From positions 1-5,285 of the forward strand of contig JAEWKP010000123.1 in assembly GCA_023393655.1 (NCBI GenBank): a DNA stretch of 5,285 nt. The letters run 5' to 3'. Position numbers and translations under genes: made by a program. Of this stretch, positions 1 through 5,285 are shown one piece after another. The DNA is from Pseudomonadota bacterium (lineage in GTDB: Bacteria > Pseudomonadota > Alphaproteobacteria > Rhizobiales > Beijerinckiaceae). How positions within the stretch are numbered: position 1 is the stretch's first letter; each line of letters begins with the position of its first letter. Under the pieces are notes generated by a model, which was not told where the DNA came from, did no database searches, and worked only from the letters and a program-made list of their open reading frames with translations.

Positions 1-2201
1 GGTTCGACATCAATTTCGACGAGGCCGACCCGCTACTCGACGGACGGATCCATGCGCCCTTCCTCGGAGAGCCTTTCGACGAGGCGCTCGCAGCGGGACA
101 ATTCGCGCTGGTCGACGACCCGGAGCGCGGCGGTTTTGCGATACGCTACGGCGAGCACCTCTTTCCGATCCGGTCGGAAGACGATGCGGAGCTCCGGGCT
201 GCTCGCGCGGACGCGCAGCGCCGCCCCGAGACTTTGCGCACGCTGATCGAGCGTCAGCATTTCCATCTCGACTACTGGCGCAATGCCGGCGACCGCCTGA
301 ACTGGCGCCGCTTCTTCGACATCACCCAGCTCGCCGGCATGCGGATGGAGCGCACGGACGCCTTCGACGCAGCTCATCGCATCGCTTTCTCACTCTACGA
401 GGAGGGCTGGATCGATGGCCTCAGGATCGATCACGTCGATGGTTTGGCCGATCCTGCCGGCTATTGCGTGGCGCTGCGGGTGAGGCTTGCGGCGCTGGCT
501 CCCCGACGCCCGGACTGGGCTGCCTCCGGCCCGGCCTGGATCGTGGTGGAGAAAATCCTGGCTCCCGGCGAAGCCCTCCCCTCCGGTTGGAAAGCCGACG
601 GAACGACGGGCTACGACTTCATGGACCAGGCCAGCGCGGTCCTCCATGCGGCGGACGACGAGAACCGCCTGGGCCTGTTCTGGTCGGAGCTCAGCGGCCG
701 GCCCGCCAGCTTCGGCGACGAGGAGCTTTCGGCTCGTCGCGAGGTGCTGGAACATGCTTTCGACGGACAGCTGGAGGCGATCACGAGCCGCCTGATGACG
801 CTGGCGCAGGCTGCCGGCCGCGATGCGGACATCCCGCGGGGCGCCATGAAACGAGCCGTCGCGGCCATCGCCTGCAACATGCACTGCTACCGGACCTACC
901 TCACCGGCGCCTCCGCCCCGGAGGATCCCGGCCTCGGCTTCGACGACGCCGTGGCCGCGGCGCGCGCGCAACCCCAGGCAGAGCTGCTCGCGATCGATTT
1001 CGTGGTGGCCGTCATGACCGGAGCGGAAGCCGCGCTGAAGCAGAGCGCGCGGCGGGCGGTGATCCGCCGCTTCAACCAGCTCACCTCGCCGCTTGCCGCG
1101 CGCAGCGTCGAGGATACCGCGTTCTATCGCTATGGCCGCCTGCTCTCGCGCAACGATGTCGGCTTCGATGCGGCGCGGTTTGCCCTGTCCGGATCGGACT
1201 TCCACCAGGCCATGGCCGAGCGTGCGCGTCTCCAGCCGGGAGCCATGCTTGCCTTGTCGACGCATGATCACAAACGCGGAGCCGATGTCCGTGCCCGCCT
1301 CGCGACGATCAGTCGGGACCCGCAATCCTGGACGGACGAGGTCCAACGCTGGTTCGCGATCAACGACCCGATCCGGCCGGAAGGGCTCGATCGCGGTGAC
1401 GAATATATGCTCTACCAGATGCTGATCGGCACCTGGCCACTGGGGGACAGGGCCGGCGATTACGCCGATCGCATCGGCGGCTGGTGGCGCAAGGCTTTGC
1501 GCGAGGCGAAGCTGCGCACCGGCTGGGCCGCCCCGAACGAGGCCTATGAGCAGCTTTCGGAGGATTTCCTGCGCGCCTTACTCGATCGGCAGGGCAACCG
1601 ACGCTTCCACGATGCACTGGAGCAATTTCTCGCGCATATCGGACCGGCCAGCGCCCTGAACGGCCTAACGCAGGTCATCCTTCAATGCACCGTTCCCGGC
1701 ATCCCGGATATCTATCAGGGCTGCGAGTTCTGGGACTTGAGTATGGTGGATCCCGACAACCGCCGCCCGGTCGATTTCGCAGCGCGTCAGGCGGCGCTGC
1801 TGCAAGGTGAAGACGCAAATCACCTTCGGGCCTGTTGGAAGAGGGGGTTTATGAAGCAGGGCATGCTGCGGCGGCTCCTCACCACACGGCGCGATCATTC
1901 AGGGCTTTTCCTGCACGGCCGCTATCGTGCGCTTTCGGCGCAAGGCCCTCGGGCCGGCAATGTGATCGCCTTCTCCCGCGAGACCGAAAAAGAGGTACTC
2001 GCGGTGGTCGTACCGATCGGTTGTCCGGCCGGCATCGACGATGGGCTTTCCCTGCGAGCGGAATGGTGGGCCGATACGACGGTGGTTTTGCCTGCCGTAT
2101 CCGGAGGTTGGCAGCCGCTCGTGGGGGCAACGGCCTCAGGCGAGAACATCACGCTTGCGGATGGGAGCCTCGGCTGTCGGGTCCTCCTCGGCAATCGCTG
2201 A
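1..2201 (+). CDS. treY: Malto-oligosyltrehalose synthase TreY, 5' end cut by window edge
   Basis: Rearranges the terminal alpha-1,4 linkage at the reducing end of a maltooligosaccharide into an alpha,alpha-1,1 linkage, giving maltooligosyltrehalose, the TreZ substrate. It is a cytoplasmic GH13 enzyme. The open frame already runs at position 3 (FDINFDEADP), so the in-frame ATG at 234 is internal, not the start; 732 residues are visible and probably about 90 N-terminal ones are missing, judged from the usual position of the nucleophile in the family. Visible family signatures: HFHLDYWR and RLNWRRFFDI before the first catalytic block; DGLRIDHVDGL with the nucleophile Asp at 429-431; VVEKIL followed by LPSGWKADGTTGYDF, with the acid/base Glu at 549-551; STHDHKRGADVRARL with the third catalytic Asp at 1266-1268; and near the C-terminus PGIPDIYQGCEFWDLS and VDPDNRRPVDF. 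There are no internal stops or frame breaks. It ends in TGA and converges on treZ with an 11-bp gap. Promoter and start lie outside the window. Confidence 0.97.
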   Translation, partial: FDINFDEADPLLDGRIHAPFLGEPFDEALAAGQFALVDDPERGGFAIRYGEHLFPIRSEDDAELRAARADAQRRPETLRTLIERQHFHLDYWRNAGDRLNWRRFFDITQLAGMRMERTDAFDAAHRIAFSLYEEGWIDGLRIDHVDGLADPAGYCVALRVRLAALAPRRPDWAASGPAWIVVEKILAPGEALPSGWKADGTTGYDFMDQASAVLHAADDENRLGLFWSELSGRPASFGDEELSARREVLEHAFDGQLEAITSRLMTLAQAAGRDADIPRGAMKRAVAAIACNMHCYRTYLTGASAPEDPGLGFDDAVAAARAQPQAELLAIDFVVAVMTGAEAALKQSARRAVIRRFNQLTSPLAARSVEDTAFYRYGRLLSRNDVGFDAARFALSGSDFHQAMAERARLQPGAMLALSTHDHKRGADVRARLATISRDPQSWTDEVQRWFAINDPIRPEGLDRGDEYMLYQMLIGTWPLGDRAGDYADRIGGWWRKALREAKLRTGWAAPNEAYEQLSEDFLRALLDRQGNRRFHDALEQFLAHIGPASALNGLTQVILQCTVPGIPDIYQGCEFWDLSMVDPDNRRPVDFAARQAALLQGEDANHLRACWKRGFMKQGMLRRLLTTRRDHSGLFLHGRYRALSAQGPRAGNVIAFSRETEKEVLAVVVPIGCPAGIDDGLSLRAEWWADTTVVLPAVSGGWQPLVGATASGENITLADGSLGCRVLLGNR

Positions 2202-2212
2202 ACTTTCGTAGC

Positions 2213-3955
2213 CTATGAGAGGAAAGCGCGGAACGACCTCGCGCCGATGAGCAGGCCGTCCGCCTTCTGTTCCGCCTCGCCCAGAGCGGATATCTCCACG
2301 CCTTCAGGCAACCTGTCGGCGACGGTCTCATCACCGAAATTCGCCAGAAGCGTCAGCGTCCCATCGCTAAGCTTCCAGCTTGCTCGAACGGCGGACGAGC
2401 CGAGTGCGATGGCGCCTGTGCTGCGACACGTATCGAGATGAGGAACGATCCGCTCGCGCCGAAGCGCGATGAGACGGCGATAGAGCGCGCTCCACTCCGC
2501 GCCGTCCTCGCCCGCGTCCGGCTTGCTTGCATTAAAGGTCTCGGCGGCGTTGGGGTCGAACAGCCTCGTCTCGCCGCCGGCATCGGCATGGGCGAATTCG
2601 CGCGCACGCCCTTCCCTGACCGCCTGGGCCAACTCCTCGTGGTGATCGGTGAAATACAGGAACGGGGTGCGACTACCGAACTCCTCACCCATGAAAAGCA
2701 GCGGAATCTGCGGGTTAAGCAACAGGAGCGCGACAGCGACGCGAACCGCAGCAGGATCGGCCAGTGCCAGGAGGCGGTCGCCGAACAGGCGATTGCCGAT
2801 CTGGTCGTGGTTCTGCAGGCAGTTGACGAAACGGGTCGGCGCTAGGTCCGCGCTGGGCCGGCCGCGCGGCTCGCCACTGAAGGAAGCGACCTCGCCCTGG
2901 AACGCGAAGCCTTCCGCCAGCACTCTCGCGAGATGGCAGACCGGCTCATCAGCGAAGCTGCCATAATAGGTCGTTGCCTCACCCGTCAGCAGAACATGGA
3001 CAGCATGGTGGAAATCGTCGTTCCATTGCGCGTCAAAGCGCGACAGCAAGCGGGAATCGTTGGCATCGTTCTCGACCACCAGCTGGATATGGCGGTCAGC
3101 CGGGACCGCGCTGCGGACCTCCCGCTCGAAATCCAGCAGAAATTCGGTCGAAGGAATCGCGTGAACGGCGTCGAGCCGCAAACCGTCAAGCCGATACTCG
3201 ACAAGCCATTGGACCGCACAGGCGATGAAATAAGCTCGCACGTCCGGCCGGTCGAAATCGATCGCCGCGCCCCATGGCGTGTGGATTCCGCTGCGGAAAA
3301 ACTGTGGCGCATAAGCGTGCAGGTAGCAGCCATCCGGTCCGAAGTGGTTGAATACGACGTCAAGATGGACGGCGAGGCTAAGCTCATGCGCTCGGTCGAC
3401 CAGCCGCTTCAAGTCTTCAGGCGTGCCATAGGCTGCGGCCGGCGCGAAGGGCAGGACGCCGTCATAACCCCATGAGCGCTCGCCGGGGAAATCGGCAATC
3501 GGCATGAGCTCGACAGCCGTGATGCCGAGCTCGGCCAGGCGGGGCAGCTCGCGCTCGATTCCGGCGAAGCCCCCAACGAGCCCAGGGTGGATTTCGTACA
3601 GCACGGTCGCGCGCCAAGGCCTGCCGCGCCAGGCCTCGCACCGCCAGGAATAGGAATTCGGGTCGGTCAGGATGCTCCAGCCATGCACGCCACCCTCCTG
3701 GCGGCGCGAGGCGGGATCGGGAAAAGCCAGTCCTTCCGGCGAGCGATAGCGATAACGCGTGCCGAACGGCAGGTCGGCCCGATACTCGAACCAGCCGCCG
3801 CCGATCGCGACCATTGCGACGCTTCTTCCGGCGCCGCCTATCTCGATCAGGACCTTGGAAAGCGCGGGCGCCCATAATCGGAATGTCGAGGCCGAACCCG
3901 TTCGCCATGCTCCGAAGCGGAAACGCTTCCAATCCTTGCACGCGTTTTCGGTCAT
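2213..3955 (-). CDS. treZ: Malto-oligosyltrehalose trehalohydrolase TreZ
   Basis: Hydrolyses the alpha-1,4 bond next to the trehalose unit of maltooligosyltrehalose and releases free trehalose; partner enzyme of TreY, cytoplasmic, GH13. With the ATG at 3955 the protein has 580 residues, normal for the family. Order: an N-terminal beta-sandwich (CBM48-like) at about 10-95 (RFRFGAW, FRLWAP, GTRYRYR), the catalytic barrel at about 115-470, and a C-terminal beta domain. Catalytic motifs: DGLRLDAVHAI with nucleophile Asp262 (codon 3172-3170), VVENDAND with acid/base Glu295, and LQNHDQIGNR with Asp384. ELMPIADFPG, DVVFNHFGPDG, HTPWGAAIDF and LLFMGEEFG also fit. The loop after YEIH reads PGLVGGFAG instead of the commoner GTFTPEGTF-type segment. 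Start choice: ATG at 3955 directly precedes conserved sequence and has only a weak GAAAG upstream; an in-frame TTG at 4063 would add 36 residues that do not look conserved. Stop TAG. A possible EcfG-type promoter lies upstream. Confidence 0.96.
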   Translation of the reverse strand: MTENACKDWKRFRFGAWRTGSASTFRLWAPALSKVLIEIGGAGRSVAMVAIGGGWFEYRADLPFGTRYRYRSPEGLAFPDPASRRQEGGVHGWSILTDPNSYSWRCEAWRGRPWRATVLYEIHPGLVGGFAGIERELPRLAELGITAVELMPIADFPGERSWGYDGVLPFAPAAAYGTPEDLKRLVDRAHELSLAVHLDVVFNHFGPDGCYLHAYAPQFFRSGIHTPWGAAIDFDRPDVRAYFIACAVQWLVEYRLDGLRLDAVHAIPSTEFLLDFEREVRSAVPADRHIQLVVENDANDSRLLSRFDAQWNDDFHHAVHVLLTGEATTYYGSFADEPVCHLARVLAEGFAFQGEVASFSGEPRGRPSADLAPTRFVNCLQNHDQIGNRLFGDRLLALADPAAVRVAVALLLLNPQIPLLFMGEEFGSRTPFLYFTDHHEELAQAVREGRAREFAHADAGGETRLFDPNAAETFNASKPDAGEDGAEWSALYRRLIALRRERIVPHLDTCRSTGAIALGSSAVRASWKLSDGTLTLLANFGDETVADRLPEGVEISALGEAEQKADGLLIGARSFRAFLS

Positions 3956-4229
3956 AGGCTTTCGCAATGCAGAGCGTATTCGAATCGCGTCGTCATGGCT
4001 GTTCGCGCATATAGATCGGTGGCTCGCCTTTGAGGCAGTGATCGGCTTGAATCCAGCGTGCAACGTTTCCCCGAACCTGCCGCCGCAGAATTGGTTCCGC
4101 CGCTCGGATTGCTCTGTGCGATCGATGCAATGCGGCGGAAGGAACGCGGCTCAAAATTCCGGAGGCCGCCTATTGTTTTAAGCCAGCGGCCGAGCGCGAG
4201 ACATCCCACGCGTTCTATCATTCAGGAAC
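3956..4229. other. Intergenic region upstream of treZ; no gene seen
   Basis: None of the six frames gives a recognisable protein here. The stretch should hold the treZ promoter and leader. An in-frame TTG at 4063 could extend TreZ upstream, but the added residues look random. A short - strand open frame (4221-3952) whose stop overlaps the treZ ATG as ATGA has no family signature and is probably chance. The only structured signal I found is the GGAAC-N16-GGTT element at 4098-4074. I saw no tRNA, long inverted repeat or transposon end. Confidence 0.6.
4074..4098 (-). promoter_or_regulatory. Possible EcfG (general stress response) promoter for treZ
   Basis: On the - strand, GGAAC (4098-4094) is followed after exactly 16 bases by GGTT (4077-4074). 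The alphaproteobacterial EcfG sigma factor recognises GGAAC at -35 and a CGTT-like -10 at a spacing of 16-17, so the -35 block is perfect and the -10 has one mismatch (G for C). Transcription would start near 4067, leaving a leader of about 110 bases before the ATG at 3955. Trehalose synthesis is a known target of this regulon in several alphaproteobacteria, which makes the site plausible. A five-base perfect match can occur by chance in a 270-base region, so this remains a candidate. Confidence 0.45.
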
Positions 4230-4313
4230 CTAGCGTTCGTGGGCTTGTGGGAGTACTGGCGTAACCTCGAGACAGGCGAGGACACCACCACCTGTACGAT
4301 AGTCTCCGAACCA
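4230..4313 (+). pseudogene. Fragment of a SRAP (YedK/HMCES-type) protein gene
   Basis: Twenty-eight codons in the frame starting at 4230 read LAFVGLWEYWR, then ETGED, then TCTIVSEP. This matches the central SRAP block usually seen as FAGLWE-W---TGE---TCTI-T. SRAP proteins cross-link covalently to abasic sites in single-stranded DNA and protect them. Nothing here provides the rest: the catalytic Met-Cys-Gly start is absent upstream, the His-containing HDRMP block that should follow is absent downstream, and the frame stops at TAA 4353-4355. It is therefore a decayed internal fragment. It abuts the cupin remnant within about 12 bases, which suggests that a deletion joined pieces of two former genes. 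Identification rests on one short but distinctive motif set. Confidence 0.72.
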
Positions 4314-4324
4314 CGCTCGTCCCT

Positions 4325-4568
4325 GGCGGCGAAGGAGGCCGCGAACTGGACGTAAAGTCCGGCGACGTGTTGGTTCTCACTGTCGGCAGCACTGAAGGCT
4401 CACCCAGTCAGAAAACTCCCTCGTTGTCGGCGCCAACCTGTCAGGGCAATCCGGCGACATCGTGCGAAGCGACCTGGAGGACCGCGCTCCTAGGCTTTCC
4501 GCCACGCGACCCGGCGTTGGGGGCACGTCGGACCGATGCTCCGGCTCTGGGTCGAGGCCGGCCCTTGA
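4325..4568 (+). pseudogene. C-terminal half of a YjlB-like cupin gene with several frameshifts
   Basis: Segments of one small cupin can be read in order only by changing frame. First, GGEGGRELDVKSGDVLVL (4325-4378), the glycine-rich turn and GDV-LVLP strand of a cupin barrel. Second, after a shift between 4388 and 4395, RLTQSENSLVVGANLSGQ and then SGDIVRSD (4396-4473), matching the usual RLS-S-DFLVVGAYP-GQ block. Third, back in the first frame, GFPPRDPALG (4493-4522). Fourth, in the remaining frame, GPMLRLW ending in TGA at 4566-4568, the usual C-terminus. The spacer at 4388-4395 is 8 bases where three codons are expected, consistent with loss of one base. The metal-binding His block of the first cupin motif is missing, so the gene is both 5'-truncated and frameshifted. 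Cupins of this group are uncharacterised, and no function is inferred. Confidence 0.75.
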
Positions 4569-4612
4569 GCCCGTCCCATCGACCCGCGAAGCATGGCTCG
4601 GCACAGTTGGGC
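4569..4612. other. Short gap between convergent gene remnants
   Basis: Forty-four bases between the probable end of the + strand cupin remnant and the TAG stop of the - strand kinase remnant. I see no clear hairpin-plus-T-run terminator or other element. Confidence 0.4.
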
Positions 4613-5100
4613 CTAAGCCGTGATCGCGGATAGCGGCAGTGTGATCGAAACTATGAGGCCTTCGGCGCGCCAATCGTGCGAAATCAGCCCGCCGAATTGG
4701 CGATCTACGGTTGTGTCGAGCAGGCGGCTGCCGAAACCCACCCGATCCGGGCTGGTCACGACGGCACCGCCCCGCTCTTCCCATCGGATGTTGAGGCTGT
4801 CGCTATCCATCTTCCAGAACACAGCTACCATGCCCGCGTCCGCTCGCAGAGCGCCGTATTTGAGCGCGTTGGTGGTCAATGCGTTGATTACCATCGCCAG
4901 TCCACTGATCGATCCCCCAGACCTGCACCATTGGTCCTTCCAAGAGGAACCGCGGTGCGTCATCCGACTGGTGGGACTCGATAACGGATTTGATGATTTG
5001 GCGCAGTTCTGATGGTTCGGATTCGTCCCGCGACAGGACGAGCTGATGCGCTCCGGCCAAGGCTCCTGCCGCTGGCAAAGCTGCGGGATTTTTGCGACAT
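4613..5100 (-). pseudogene. 5'-truncated, frameshifted HWE-family histidine kinase remnant
   Basis: The - strand reads the C-terminal kinase core of an HWE histidine kinase, which transfers phosphate from ATP via a His to response regulators. From 4913 down to the TAG at 4615-4613 one frame gives SGLAMVINALTTNALKYGAL (N-box, Asn codon 4870-4868), NIRWEERGG (the W-x-E signature naming the family) and GFGSRLL (G-box), then FGG, AEGLIVSITLPL at the end. Upstream, from about 5066 to 4919, a different frame gives GALAGAHQLVLSRDE, ELRQIIKSVIESH and RFLLEGPMVQVWG, the segment normally preceding the N-box. The two join if one base is removed from the C5 run at 4914-4918. A second break near 5067 may connect to MSQKSRSFASG in the third frame (ATG 5100), but this is tentative. 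The phospho-accepting His box and all sensory domains are absent. The upper end is uncertain; the divergent gene starts just beyond it. Confidence 0.82.
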
Positions 5101-5131
5101 GATTTCGGTATCCACCGAGGCAACGACCCAC

Positions 5132-5285
5132 ATGAACGATTCCGATGTCGCGGCGAGGCCCGTATCTGGACTGCCGTCTCGCGTGATGGCACTCGCGCTC
5201 GTCGCCGTCGTCCTGCTGCCTGGTCTGGCCTACGCCGCCTTGCTTCTGAGTCGCTATTCGATGGCGGAGCGCGCGGGATATGAGC
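5132..5285 (+). CDS. N-terminus of a membrane sensor protein, probably a sensor histidine kinase; 3' end cut by window edge
   Basis: An open frame begins at ATG 5132 (MNDSDVAARPVSG) and stays open to the window edge, giving 51 residues. Residues about 1-17 are polar with Arg just before the membrane (LPSR), residues about 18-39 form one strong hydrophobic helix (MALALVAVVLLPGLAYAALLL), and SRYSMAERAGYE follows. This pattern of a helix with a central Pro and then a charged R-Y----ER--YE segment is typical of alphaproteobacterial sensor kinases with a periplasmic sensing domain, but other membrane signalling proteins can start similarly. GAGG at 5117-5120, 11 bases before the ATG, is an acceptable ribosome site. 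An in-frame ATG at 5099 would add 11 residues (MISVSTEATTH) and is an alternative start. The gene diverges from the kinase remnant, so its promoter probably lies inside the decayed sequence. Confidence 0.68.
   Translation, partial: MNDSDVAARPVSGLPSRVMALALVAVVLLPGLAYAALLLSRYSMAERAGYE

Noticed and set aside
390..1346. Long - strand open frame (318 codons) antisense to treY, and a + strand frame at 464-1267
   Set aside because: Both lie inside the well-supported treY gene, are arginine- and glycine-rich and have no family signature; they are typical high-GC shadow frames.
2203..2226. CTTTC/GAAAG inverted repeat around the treY-treZ junction as a terminator
   Set aside because: Only a 5-bp stem with a 14-base loop and no T-run; too weak to call.
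2933..3475. + strand open frame of 180 codons inside treZ
   Set aside because: It is antisense to conserved catalytic parts of TreZ and has no recognisable domain.
4141..4145. Other GGAAC boxes on the + strand (4141-4145, 4225-4229, 4946-4950) as EcfG promoters
   Set aside because: None has a CGTT-like -10 at 16-17 bases; the sequences at that spacing do not fit.
3952..4221. - strand 89-codon frame whose stop overlaps the treZ ATG as ATGA
   Set aside because: The overlap resembles translational coupling, but the protein has no recognisable signature and spans the candidate promoter; probably chance.
4377..4784. - strand open frame of 135 codons across the cupin and kinase remnants
   Set aside because: It overlaps stronger matches in other frames, is rich in Arg, Pro and Ser and shows no domain.
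5092..5283. + strand frame of 63 codons at the right edge
   Set aside because: The frame starting at 5132 encodes a clear transmembrane sensor-like N-terminus; this one is an out-of-frame shadow.

Overview
The window is high-GC DNA that reads like an alphaproteobacterium. The reasons are the base and codon composition, a remnant of an HWE-type histidine kinase (a family concentrated in Alphaproteobacteria), and a possible EcfG-type (general stress response) promoter. I cannot place it at genus level from sequence alone.

Region 1 (1-3955) holds the two enzymes of the TreY/TreZ trehalose pathway, placed tail to tail. treY (+ strand, 5' end cut by the window edge, ends at 2201) isomerises the reducing-end linkage of short alpha-1,4-glucans to an alpha,alpha-1,1 linkage. 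treZ (- strand, 3955 down to 2213) then releases free trehalose. Both frames are intact and both catalytic sets are visible. The stop codons are only 11 bp apart. In many bacteria these genes are co-directional in one cluster; here they are convergent, so they need separate promoters. A GGAAC-N16-GGTT element on the - strand (4098-4074) lies upstream of treZ.

Region 2 (3956-4229) is the treZ upstream region. I see no gene in it.

Region 3 (4230-about 5100) is a small gene graveyard. It holds (a) a 28-codon piece of a SRAP (YedK/HMCES-type) protein on the + strand; (b) directly after it, the C-terminal half of a small YjlB-like cupin on the + strand, readable only by switching frame about three times; and (c) on the - strand, the C-terminal kinase core of an HWE histidine kinase, broken at a C5 homopolymer (4914-4918) and probably again near 5067. 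The neighbouring tre genes run about 2 kb each without a break, so general sequencing error is a poor explanation. This stretch looks like genuine decay.

Region 4 (5132-5285) is the start of a + strand gene that runs off the right edge. It has a short cytoplasmic N-terminus, one strong transmembrane helix and a charged segment after it, as in membrane sensor kinases. It diverges from the kinase remnant.

I found no convincing new biological system. The most useful observations are the unlabelled pseudogenes, the exact frameshift site, the convergent treY/treZ layout with a candidate stress promoter, and the partial gene at the right edge.
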